Positions 25,932-37,274 of a stretch of 64,000 bases of DNA are shown piece after piece; the first letter of the stretch is position 1, and the number at the start of each line of letters is the position of its first letter. The notes beneath the pieces were generated by a model that was not told the origin of the DNA, ran no database searches, and saw only the letters and a program-made list of their open reading frames with translations. The stretch comes from Lucifuga dentata (lineage: Eukaryota > Chordata > Actinopteri > Ophidiiformes > Bythitidae), in NCBI GenBank assembly GCA_014773175.1, contig VXCM01002500.1:62001-126000 (forward strand), given 5' to 3'. The position numbers and the translations under genes are program-made.

Positions 25932-28036
25932 CTATCTATGTGTGGGCAGCAAGGCGACAAACATATTGCTTACGTTAATGCAAATTTACTGCTGCTCATA
26001 TGTAAGCAGCCAAATGTGGCGATCCAAGGGTTCCTTGGTTTAGTTTCCAAACCAAATTAAGTTGTTTAGCTATTTTATATTATATTAGAGGTTGGGCAAA
26101 TCTTGTGTGTTTTGCTTAAGAAATTATTCTTCTTTCTAAGTTGTGATACTGATAAAAAGAAGAAAAAATACCATTTTATTGTTAAGCCACTTGTGACTCA
26201 GAGCTAAGACTATTAGCTACGAATGGTTGACGTTCCTGTTAATGATGTACAATATGTCTCCACGTTTACAATAGATGGTAACTTTACCTCAAAGTTGACC
26301 CACATTTTTGAGGTCAGAAAGTCAGTAATTACTCTTAAATACTTTCTAATAAAATCGATCCTGTCAGACATGGCAGCATGAACATCAGTAGCCAGGCTGT
26401 CATACCATATGGAGCTCCTGTTGCTCTTTAGCTAAAGCTCACCTGTTTCCAATCACAGAGTAATGGTGAGTTCATTGTGTTTCTTTCACCTAAATACCCC
26501 AGATTTGCTGTTTATTAACTTGCACTGAAACCACATTTGTCTCTGCGGCTGCTAATAGCAACAAGCTGCTGAACTTTAACAAGAGCCAAAAGAACACACA
26601 AATTTCCCCATTACTTATCTCATTATTGCATTTTGCAGCAAATTACTACTACAGTTCAACTACACCTAAAAATGTTTTTATGCTTTAAGAAGCTCCACTG
26701 TTGTTATTTTTATTCCATTGTTACATATGGTGACTTATGAGCAGTGACTAGAAAGGACAATATAGCAATTAAGTTAAAAGTTTTTAAAGCACCCTGGTTG
26801 TTTTGTCCATCCTTGGTCAGCTAGCTTGTCTTTAGTGCTGTATGATTTCCATCTGACAGGGTCCATCTCTCTGTAACATCGGCCAATCCTACACAGTCCT
26901 TTGCCTCTGACTCATTTCCTGTTTACCTCTATCACTCCAACCTCTGTTACACCACACATCAAATGGAACTTTCCACTACATTCACTGCTGGCAAACACCT
27001 TTTTTTTTTTGAGTCAACATAGTGAATCTGAATGAAGTATATGAGACAAAAGGGGTATGAAAACCAGCTCCATATACTGGTAAGATGACAGAGTTTGTGG
27101 CGAAATGATACAAAGAGAAGAAAGTGCTTTTATTAGAATTCAAAAGGAAAGCCTATTTATATATGAAGAGTAAAAGCACCTTGTCAGTCTGCATTTCAAA
27201 AGAATGAAGAGCTGCTGGTATGACAAATTGTCCTGGAGTGTCAAAGCCACATGCACCACGATTTATCCCTCTACTCCATCTTTTTTTTTTTTTTTCCANT
27301 TTTTTTTTTTTTTTTCCATATCCTCCTGGCTGTCCTTCCCAATCCCCTTGCCCCTCTCTGCATCCCGAGCTATGTGCTACAAATTCATCTGCAGATAAAG
27401 CAGATCTATCATTCTGACATAGAGGCAGGGAGGGGAGGAAGCCTGTGGAATGCCCTGGCACTGGCAGCAGGTTTTGGGGTTGTGCATAGTCCTATGCTTC
27501 CTTGCACATTCCCTGTTATGCTTGCTCTTGCCCTCTCTGGCTCAGCCTTCCTGACTGTTTTTATGATCTGTGCAATGCCCCAGCAGGTCTCCGTATTCAT
27601 TCCTGCCTTACCTGTACCAACCAAAACCACCCAACCCACTTCCCAGTTCCAACCAAGCAGCCTGTAACTGTAATAACAGTGCATGGCTTAGCAAAAAATC
27701 CCCATTAGGAACCAAGTGAAGCTTTGGCCTGGACTGACTTGACTGGCTTCCAGAGCTGGGCTCCAGTTACAGAGAATAACACCCTGCCTTGCCAATCAGA
27801 TAGGAAACAAATTACAGGACATGTGCAAAACAATGTAGACTGAATGCTCAAATCTGTGCCCACCTGAGGAGAAACACCCAGATAAAACTTAACCAATCTT
27901 CATTCCAACACAGATCCAACATTTCAAATAATGTGAAAGCAGGCAGAAATACCATATTGCAATACTTGACAGAGAACATTTGTCTACTTGAGTGGTTGCA
28001 CATGTGGATACATGTGTTGTGGACATGTATTTGTAG

Positions 28037-28683
28037 TTAAAGGACCTTACTAGCCATTTTGCATGTTTGAGCCTTATATTCAATTTTCATACACGTAACG
28101 TTACTGATAATCATTTCCCAAAGCATACTACTGGAACGGTGNCAATTTTCATACACGTAACGTTACTGATAATCATTTCCCAAAGCATACTACTGGAACG
28201 GTGAATTATTATTTTTTCTACCTTCCAGACCACCATTAGTTTCAGTTCATTCTGGTACGCTATTAAAATCAACTTGTTGATACTTGAAACATTCTTGGGA
28301 TACGTATTCATTGTGAGTATTCATCATGAATATTCAGGTTTTTTTCAGCGTTACGTAATGTTAATGTTTAAGCACAATAAAAAGCACAGAGTGAATGTAT
28401 GTCTCCACCAGGGATTATAGTCCCAAAAGAAGACCTGCATTTATCAAAAAATTTAAATGACTGTGACTTCATAAGGCTGCGTAACTATTAGCAGGCGAAA
28501 CATCGATTTTTAAGGTGGGTGTATCGCTTGAATATTTGATTTTGAATGATTAAGAGATTTTGCAAAATATCAGGAAAGCTGATACAGTTTTATCCTTTGG
28601 GAAATGGTTGTCAGTAACGTAACATGTATGAAAATTGAATATATTAGGCTCAAACATGCATGATCGCCGGTATGGTCCTTTAA
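28037..28683 (-). mobile_element. Palindromic MITE-like element, copy 3
   Basis: It starts TTAAAGGACCTTACTAGCC and ends CCGGTATGGTCCTTTAA. The internal order (CTACCTTCCAGACC, then TTAGTTTCAGTTCATTCTGG, then GCACAATAAAAAGCACAGAG) is reversed relative to copies 1 and 2. The window length includes a false 62-base duplication at 28081-28203. After removing it, the element is about 585 bases, close to copies 1 and 2. Confidence 0.85.
28081..28203. repeat. Exact 61-bp duplication across N
   Basis: 28081-28141 and 28143-28203 are identical over 61 bases of complex sequence (starting CAATTTTCATACACGTAACG), separated only by N at 28142. Other copies of the same element carry this segment once, so this is an unmerged assembly overlap. 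Confidence 0.96.
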
Positions 28684-28908
28684 GATATGAACACGCATGT
28701 ACATGTGTACAGTTTGAAGGGCTGTCAGGCATCACATATCAACAAGTGAGCCTTTACACACTCAAACATGTTATGAAATTAACAGTGTGATCATACAGAT
28801 GTTTACCAATCATAGAATAAAGGGTGTAGGGGACACATTTTGTTATATGAGCTTACTATTTTGATTATCTTCTCATTTTGTTACAAAACTAAAGGAACAT
28901 TCCTTAAA

Positions 28909-29374
28909 GCGAATGCCTCCACCAAGGCCGACCAGGCCTGGAAAAATGTATCTTGTCCTTGTAAAATACTGTCCTTAGGATAAAGAAATGACTACAGACT
29001 TACCATTCCTTTTTATCATAACAAATAGTTGTTATTTAAAATTTATCTGGGCCTGGACCAAATTGCACATGTTGACAGTCTATCACTGGGATAAATATGT
29101 CTAACTTTATCATTGAGATTGGTGCATTACATTTGAAGAATTGATAAAAATATTGAAAAATACCCTATCTCCCATTGTTAATGAATAACTTAATATATTC
29201 CTGGATCTCTTCTTGGATCCAGATTGGCACTAAGATTTACCTTGTTCTTTCATGGACCATGCCCTTCAGCTAGTTTAGTCAAAATTGGTTCAGATCATTT
29301 TAAGTAATCCTGATAACAAACAAACCAACTGTCCACCAGACATAGTCAAAACACATAACCTCCTGCAGGTAATG
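28909..29374 (+). mobile_element. RTE-like LINE 3' fragment (degenerate)
   Basis: It begins GCGAATGCCTCCACCAAGG. The right part has CCTGGATCTCTTCTTGGATC, TTCATGGACCATGCCC, AGTCAAAATTGGTTCAG, AGTAATCCTGATAACAAAC and CATAACCTCCTGCAGGTAAT. I recognise this pattern from a common teleost RTE-type (Expander-like) 3' region, where the ends usually read CCTCCGCCAAGG and CCTTGGCGGAGG. No coding capacity remains. The family name is from memory. Confidence 0.5.
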
Positions 29375-30344
29375 AAAATACATTCCTTGACTAAAAAAAA
29401 AAAAAAAAAAAAATCACTTATTTGAAAATCAAACACACTGTAATTTGAAAAATATTTCCAAGCTAAACTCAGCTGTCGACCCATTTAGACAGTATAGCCC
29501 TGACATATAGCTTCTGAATCACTGGAAATGATGATTAAGTCAACTTTTCTTTCCAACATGGGCCACTTCTGTAATAGTTCCTTTTATATATTTTTATATT
29601 CTTTGCAACTCCTGAAGCAGCTCTTTTCTATTTTTCTCTCTCTATCTTCTCTCCCATTTGATTTTCTTTCTCGTCTCCGAGAGAGGAGCTGCATAGTGGG
29701 TGTGTGTTGTCTCAGTGCCAGGGCAGAAATAGACAGTAAATTACAGAGCCTTCTGAGAACACCCCACAGTGCTGCATGACCTCAAAATAACACACAGACA
29801 TACAGTTGCAGACTCGCACACAAACATGAATGTGCTGTCCCACTTCTATATTTCTCATTCAGCCTATTGATGTGACACGCACACACACACAAAACTCTTG
29901 CAATGTGCCAACCAACAGTGCTGCTCTAAAGTTATGAACTAGCTAGGGAAATTCTGAGTCTGATTCACAGATGTTAAAGAAATAAAACTTCCATCTCTTA
30001 TTACCAAGGCATGTGCACATGCACACACACACACATATAAAGTATTTATATAGATACATATTTATCCCCTTGCCATGGCTTTCCCCTGTGGTTACTCTCG
30101 TCAAAACAAAATCACTCCTGTTTCCTCTAAAGAAAGAAGCCCTAATGCTCAGTCTTTTCCCGATCTCCTCTGCATGAAATATTCAATCATCAAATACAAC
30201 AGCTTTTCTTGAGGTTCAAAAAGTCCCAACATTCCTAAAACCCCCAAAGAAAGCTTTCCGCATTGTAATATGATGCCTGTCAATGCTGCAAAAAAGACAA
30301 GCCTGCAGTGATGAATGAATATCAGAGGTGTTGGTCGCACTCAC

Positions 30345-30518
30345 CTTGAGGGAGTCAAAGCAGGCGATGACTCTTCCGTTTTCCACTTGACAGCTCTTGG
30401 CAGGGTGGGCGAACTTGCACTCACTGTCTGGTCGTGAACATGTTCCTCTCTGGAATTCCCGACAAACCTCCAACGTCAGCCACTTTGTGTCCCGGATTGG
30501 TGTCACATTCACCGCCAT
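30345..30518 (-). CDS. mbnl1: mbnl1 start-codon exon (residues 1-58)
   Basis: This exon encodes the N-terminus of muscleblind-like 1, an RNA-binding regulator of alternative splicing, mRNA localisation and stability. It acts in nucleus and cytoplasm and binds YGCY motifs. The protein begins [23 protein letters not shown] zinc finger 1 is complete: Cys19, Cys27, Cys34 and His38, with C-X7-C-X6-C-X3-H spacing. Finger 2 begins at Cys53 and is split by the intron after Lys58. The MAV start, [10 protein letters not shown] and FDSLK segments match vertebrate MBNL1 better than MBNL2 or MBNL3, from my knowledge of those families. The start is well supported: the context is AAAATGG (A at -3, G at +4), and two in-frame stops lie within the 42 bases upstream. 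The donor is AAG|GTGAGTG at 30345/30344, phase 0. The exon is 174 coding bases with no frameshift. Confidence 0.96.
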
Positions 30519-30560
30519 TTTGAACCGGGCAGGAGCGGTCGATTAAGACTAACTGATATC
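30519..30560 (-). other. mbnl1: 5' UTR part of the mbnl1 start-codon exon
   Basis: On the minus strand a plausible acceptor (TTGCATTTGCAG) ends at 30561, leaving a 42-base leader before the ATG. In frame with the ATG the leader contains TAG and TAA, so no N-terminal extension is possible through it. It includes CGCT and TGCC, both of the YGCY type bound by MBNL proteins. The polypyrimidine tract before this acceptor is weak. A second AG lies eight bases further in, so the exact exon edge is uncertain. Confidence 0.5.
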
Positions 30561-31407
30561 CTGCAAATGCAACTATATGTGTGCCTGTATGTTTCTATTG
30601 ACACTGGGACAAATGAGATTGAATAAGGAAATAACATGGGAAAAAGCCAGATTTCAGAGATTTTTTCTCCAGGGTCTGATTCTGAGCTGAAGCCTGCGAG
30701 GCCTGAGACTTCCCTAGCATCTGTGGCTCATCCTAAGAGTCTGTTTGTGGCTGTAATAAGAATCCTTCGCTGCCTGTCACCTTGGGCCTGAGCCGGTGAC
30801 AGCCACAGAGGTTTGTTTGTGATCTTTTTCACTCCCTTTCTCTCTCTCTCACACACATACACACTCTCACTTCCTCTAACCGCTCTTTCCTCAGCTGAAA
30901 TGTCAGATGAGATGAATGGCAAAACACATTATCGATTGAGCTGGCCCATGATGAAAAGATGCAATGTCGGAGGAAAGGAGGAAGGAGGAGGAAGAGGAAA
31001 AGAAGGAGGAGGTTGAGGTGGAGGGGACAGCAAAGAGACAATCTCTTTCCGCTCACAGGGGGCGATAAAAGTTGTCTGTCTTCAGTATCTGGCTGGTTCT
31101 GTCTAGAGAGGAGGGAGAAGTGGTTGATTTCCACAGAAGAGAGCCGAGTGGCATGGATGGAGAGAGGTATGGCTTGCAGACAGAGCAGGAGATGAAGGGA
31201 GGGAGGTGTGAGTGGCGTGGAGACGGGCTCAGTGGATGGGGTTGGCAGTCCTGGGGCTCCTGGTGTGGCTGGAAACTCTGGCAGACATTAACAGGCACAG
31301 AGGCGGAGGCTGCTTCAGCAGAGCCAAACAGCCACAGGGGTCAGAGAAAGAAGGCACTTCTCTCTGTGGAGAAGGAGGGAATAGTGTTAGTGGAGCAGAG
31401 CTTAACA

Positions 31408-31427
31408 CACACACACACACACACACA
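31408..31427. repeat. (CA)n microsatellite
   Basis: Short CA array. Confidence 0.9.
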
Positions 31428-31508
31428 GATCACACAACGGTGAACACACTCATATGGATTTGGATTCAAACACACAGTTCTATTCGGAATGATTCTCATT
31501 CATACTTT

Positions 31509-31533
31509 TACACACACACACACACACACACAC
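31509..31533. repeat. (CA)n microsatellite
   Basis: Short CA array. Confidence 0.9.
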
Positions 31534-31696
31534 ACCCTCACAGAGACTACAAGGCTCTCAGCTGGAAAATCAATTCAAACACCATATTGGTAACAGTAAA
31601 GCTCACACATTCAGGCGTAGACAATTTATTTAAAAAGGAGACAGTAAGGGAGAGATCAAAAGACAGAGAAAACACAGGAAGATAGGAAGAGAATTT

Positions 31697-31719
31697 TGTG
31701 TGTGTGTGTGTGTGTGTGT
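31697..31719. repeat. (GT)n microsatellite
   Basis: Short GT array. Confidence 0.9.
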
Positions 31720-33531
31720 GGCATGTGCAGGGTCCTCACTTCTCTCCAAAAACACTGATCTTTAGGGATGGATAATGCTACAAATTTTGATTTTGATTTA
31801 AAAAAAAAATTGCAAAGACATTACCAATACTTATGTTAAGTTTACAATACGGTGATTTACATTTTTAAATTATAATAAAAGTTGTTCATTTGGAGTGATT
31901 ATTAATTGGTACAGGTCAGCATTAAAAAAAAAAAGTCATTGCACAAAGTTGTCCTCCATTATAACATTTAATTTTACATGCATTTAAAGATGTATTAATT
32001 GCATAACTGAAATTTCACAGAACTATATCAATTTGTAACTTCCTAACTTCCATGTTTTCATCAAAGAGATTTAAACTGGAAGTGGTGTGGTGGTGCGATT
32101 TTCTGTGGTTACAAAACCGGAATTATTTAAATGCAGAAAACACAAAAGTGGTTTTAATGTCTGTGGGAACCTTAAAAAAAAAAAAAAAAAAAATCAAAAC
32201 TTGTGGCTGGTACTCTTTAATAGCGATTGGTGCTAAATAAGGAGTTTGAGTGTCTGTATCGACTGCTGTATCATCTGTGTGTCTCTGCTGAGCTGCTGGC
32301 TGGATGATTTTAATCTGAGCATGTGGCCAGATGAGACAAGCAAGATAACAGCAAGATGAGGTTATTCTATCACAGAGACAAATTGAAAGAGAATGTAACA
32401 CATTTTCCACTTTAATTTCATTACACACCTTCTCTGATGCTGTTAACCAAACACTTTCTGACCCCTGTGCTCACATCCAGATGTTGAAAGTGCACACTAC
32501 ACCCCAAAACTCCCACATTAAGTGTCCATATACCTGCATCCCACATGCTGTTACATCATTTCCAGGTCTCCCACACTCCTAACAGATGTAATGTTTTCTT
32601 TTAAACAAGACATGCAGAGAAACATCTGTAGAGCTTTTAAGGGACTTAATTTAGAAACTCTTAACCCGGTAATCCTACTACTTCATTCTATTCAGAGTAT
32701 CGATGCCGAGTTAGGTACATGCACCTGCTCTTGACCAGGCCTGATGCAACCATATGAGCTGTATGGAGTGTGTGTGGAGAGTGTGGAGCATTGAGCAGCT
32801 TTGGCTAATGAATGCCACCCCATCCCATGATCATTTGCATTGAGATAAACATATTTTCATCTTGCTCTATTTGCACCAAATTCATAAATGTCATTGCAGT
32901 CTGAATGACTTTTTTTCCGGCTGCAAACAGCAAATGGATGTTCTGCATTCTGACACACACTGGCTCTGTATGGCTGACCACATCAACTTCAGTTATTTGC
33001 TCACCCTGTTCCCCCACCCCACCCCTACCTTTTCAGCCAAGGCCAGCATGTGTTTCTTTTTTTTTTTTTTTTNTTTTTTTTTTTTTTTGGTCTAAATCAT
33101 GCCAAACCAGAATGTTTGTACTACATAATTATTTTGTGTATAATTGGGTTCCATTTATGACTATTATTTTTTCCACAGCTGTTGTGTGTCCCACAGTGCC
33201 CCGGCACCCCTGCCATTTGCCTATAGATATTGCCTATGCTAGCAAGTGCTGGCATTGTCCACTGTCCCCAATGTCACAGTGGCACAGACAACGAAGGAAC
33301 CAAAAGACAGATGTTTTGAAGACAAACTGAGCAACAAAAAAAAAAAAAAAAAAANAAAAAAAAAAAAAAAAAAAGAATGTGAGAGTAGAAGGAAGGAAGG
33401 AACAAGGTAAAAATATTCTGTTCTTCAAATATTGACTGTTTATATGTGTCATATTATCTTCCTCTATTTGGGCCAGTCACATCTGGGGTGAACTACTTTT
33501 GCAACCCAAACCTGATATTTTGGGCTCTGTG

Positions 33532-33581
<50 letters not shown>
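33532..33581. repeat. (GT)n microsatellite
   Basis: GT array of about 24 units. Confidence 0.97.
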
Positions 33582-33584
<3 letters not shown>

Positions 33585-33747
33585 ACAAAAGCAAGGGGCC
33601 AGGGTAGCCCACTGTATCTGGCAGACAGACTGTGGTACTGGAAAGAGAATACAGAGAGGGCTACCATTACTACTGCATTAAATATGGAGCGGCAACATTT
33701 GTCTTCTCTGTTGCCCATTCTTACTTACTTTCTGACCTCTTCTATAA

Positions 33748-33748
<1 letters not shown>

Positions 33749-33785
<37 letters not shown>

Positions 33786-33796
33786 TTCTCTCTCTC
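33749..33796. repeat. (CT)n microsatellite
   Basis: CT array with GT and TT interruptions. Confidence 0.95.
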
Positions 33797-34183
33797 AAAG
33801 AGATGAAAATTGCTCTTGCAGACAAAAGGCCAGGCAATTCTGAAATAATATTTCCTCTGAATGAAAAGGAAAAAGAAAACACTTGAATCTTTAGCACTTC
33901 ATGCTTTGGGCTCTCTCTGAGACAATGCTTTACTTGTAACTTCATACACCTTCACACACACAATACACACACAGGTACTTCCACACATACACACAATGCA
34001 CACACGCTAAGTGTAAATCCACAAACACATTTTGGTCATAATGACTGATTTTCACAGACCTGCAAAAGTAGGACAGATCACCACGGATCACACTTGTTAA
34101 ATAAATTAATGTATAAAAATTCACCTGTTCCACAAAATAATTATAACAGAATCATGTCTCACATGTGTTTACATTTAAGACAT

Positions 34184-34221
34184 GTCAGTACAAAACCATA
34201 GTAATATGGTTTTGTACTGAC
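34184..34221. repeat. Perfect 17-bp hairpin
   Basis: Arms 34184-34200 (GTCAGTACAAAACCATA) and 34205-34221 are exact complements around a GTAA loop. No flanking miRNA-like extension pairs. Confidence 0.93.
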
Positions 34222-37023
34222 TCCTGACTCAAATGCACACAGCATTTAAATACATATGGCATTCACTGAAACAAAATATTCCTTACAATGCTCCATACTA
34301 CAGCACCATCAGCAATTTCTCTCAAGTCTGACTTATTGAATAATAAACTTATCAATTATGCATTAAAGGCAACGCCCATAAAGGAGCAGTAGGCCATATT
34401 TGGACATATTTCCTGTACTGTGATTACCAGGCTGTTCACAATCATCCTTTTCCACTAAGAACAAATAAAAGAAAAAAAAATGTAAGGTAACAGAAACAGC
34501 AGGGGTTTATTGCAGAGTTGTTTGTGACATTTCTGATGGTAAACTCATCAATGCTACTAAGATTGGGATAGCAAATTAAAGATTTTAGGGATTCATAAAA
34601 CACAGCAACAGATTTAATGTGTCGATAAGGGTAAATATCAACATGCAACCATGTTCCCTCATTCATACATGTCTGTTACTGGAATCTTTTAGCTCTTGCC
34701 TTGAAAGTGGTGTTACCATGGTATTTCTTTATTCGCACCGTCAGCCTGGTGGTAAATTTCTGTGGTAAGAAATCTGAGTAATATTTTAGACTGTGCATAT
34801 GTGTTAGTGATCGATAAATTAGATTTTTAAGCCCACTCAGTTGATCAGTTGCTTGATTTAAATGCAAGTTTTGATCCGATCAAACACATTTTAATGGCAC
34901 TGAGCCTCTTCCTCTCTGCATCATTCCCTCTCTCTCTCACACACGCCGCCCTCCCCCCTCCATGACTTCGACTCTCCATATGTGTGGATCTATCTCTTAT
35001 GTTAATGTCAAACTCTCAAAACCGAAGGTCTAAAGTAGAGAATTTATGGTTTGTTTTTTTTGCCAATTTAACTTGTCAATTTTGCTTTGACACCAGAAGA
35101 AGCAGTATAAAGCATGGCTCTTAAATATAAAGCAGCTCATTAACACGCTGATCTTCAATGGCTTTTACCTGAGACACTGCTCACTACAACACTCCGTTAA
35201 TGGACGATGAACATAAAGAAAGCTTTATGAGTGAGCTTCAGTTATTTCAACACTTAATAAGTGTGGCACCATGTAGCTAGTTACTATGATTTTTTTGTAA
35301 ATCCTGCTCATTAAGTTTAATTTTACCCTAAACATGAATTTAAACCTACTGTAAATGAAGAACCATGAATTTGAATGACTTTTCAGAAATGCCCACATGA
35401 AGGTTTAAACGTCAAACTTATTCTCACTGAATGAAAATACAAAAAAGCACACACTCTCTCTCATACACCTGGAGTACCAGCTTTGAGCAGATAAAGTAGC
35501 TTGCCGCATTTGTGCCTTTGACTATCAGAGGTTCCAAGTTTAAAAAAAAAAAAAAAAAGGTTAGAGGAGCAGAGAGAAAGTCCATTGAAAACCCAGGTGC
35601 ACTGGGAAATCTGGCATGCTCCAACACAAAATGAATTCACTCAGTTTATGAGTGAATCAAGCTGGATAATATACACAAAATTACATTAAACTTATACTGA
35701 AGTCCTCGAGGTAACGTCGCATTCACATTCATGCAGTACTTATATGATACATTCACAAAACAAGCAGAACGCATTTGAGTGAGAGAGTAATTAGACGAGG
35801 CTCACGTCAAAGCAGGGGATTGAAACTACGGGCTAAAAATGTGAGAAATGACTCGGCTGTTGAGAAAATATATAAATAAATGAGTCATCAATAAGCATCT
35901 TAGCATGTGTGAATAATGCATGTGGCCATTTCCCGTAGCCAGAGGCAGGAGGTATTATTAAACCATCAGATCAGCTAGCCAAGGTAATAAGTGGTGGAGA
36001 GGAGAGGGAGGCAGAGAAGACTGGGGATATTACACAACCCTAACACCCTCCCTCTCTCCCCAACACACACTCACACATGCCTCATTAAAAGTATATGATG
36101 ATCACTAATGCTAAACACAATAAAACCTTGACCAAACATTTTCTCTCACACATGGCCAAGTTCAGTTGCTGATATATTGGCCACACAAAGCAGCGAGCAT
36201 TGCTCAGAGCGTCACCAGCATTCATGTATCTCCTTGTTTAAAGAGATCCACCTGATCCTGTGTAAATCTGTCAGCTAAAATGGTGCCAGTCCTTAAGCCA
36301 CACTCTGGATAATTTCACGCCGATGAAAACTCTCCAAGAAAAACACACTGATTTAGCACACCTGGACACCACTGCTGCTGAAATACTGACTGTTCAGACA
36401 CATTTACACACACACACACACACATTTAGGTGTGTAAAGTTGTAATCTTCTTTATGTGCCCCATCTGTCTCAGGCTTTGATGGCAATTGTGCACAGTGTT
36501 TTCATCCTTTCACTTTCCTTGACATCTTGGAACACTGAGATGGAGTTTATTTCCTAATAATCTTTGATCTGATTGACATTTGTGGATCTTTCTTGTCCTC
36601 TTGCACTTGTGCCTGCAATCTTTCTGTTTACCAAGACATGTTCCCATCTCTCTTGTGGCCAAACATAAGGAATTCATTCTTGAAGGAGAGCTTCTTCTTG
36701 TTTAAAATGTCTAAAACTCGGAAAGCTTGTCAAGTCAGATAAACCAAGGTATTGCATCACTGGTTTTCAATTTTTGGACAAGTGTTAGCAAGATGTGCTT
36801 GTTAACAATTTGTGGAATAATCTCTAATAATGAAAAAAATAATGGCTGTGCATCTGTTTTTGTATAAAAGCAAACCAGTCCTGCATTTTTTGCGTGATGT
36901 CGCTGCATCTTGATACAGTGGTCATGTGTGCCACTGTCAGTGCAAGTGGAGGTGTAAATTTTTTTTCTATGGAAAGGCATTCACAGTCACAACCAGCCAC
37001 ATTCAACCCTACATCTGAGAGCA

Positions 37024-37024
<1 letters not shown>

Positions 37025-37061
<37 letters not shown>
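37025..37061. repeat. (GA)n microsatellite
   Basis: GA array. Confidence 0.95.
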
Positions 37062-37065
<4 letters not shown>

Positions 37066-37214
37066 GATGGAGTGAACAGGAGCCAGAGACAGGAGCATGG
37101 GAGCAATTTATTCACCTTGAATGACTTCTAGAGCAGAAAGAATAAGGGCAGGTGAAGGAAAAATGAAGAAAAGCATGTTCCTCCATATTCCCTATGGCTG
37201 ACCTTAGAAACAAA

Positions 37215-37218
<4 letters not shown>

Positions 37219-37268
<50 letters not shown>
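37219..37268. repeat. (GA)n microsatellite
   Basis: GA array of about 24 units, only 160 bases from the previous one. Confidence 0.97.

Positions 37269-37274
<6 letters not shown>

Larger units (their letters stand above)
22449..30344 (-). other. mbnl1 24.5 kb intron, right part
   Basis: It contains the GTAAT-rich repeat, a three-unit tandem repeat (25548-25931), the third palindromic element, an RTE-like LINE fragment and homopolymer runs with N at 23115, 27299 and 28142. The interval 23500-25500 and the interval 26000-27200 are AT-rich with no gene evidence. 27360-27900 is GC-richer and open in several frames but shows no recognised protein. Confidence 0.78.

Noticed and set aside
27251..27667. 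138-codon frame near a T-run
   Set aside because: It passes through the T-run and N at 27299, where the sequence and frame are unreliable, and shows no recognised domain.
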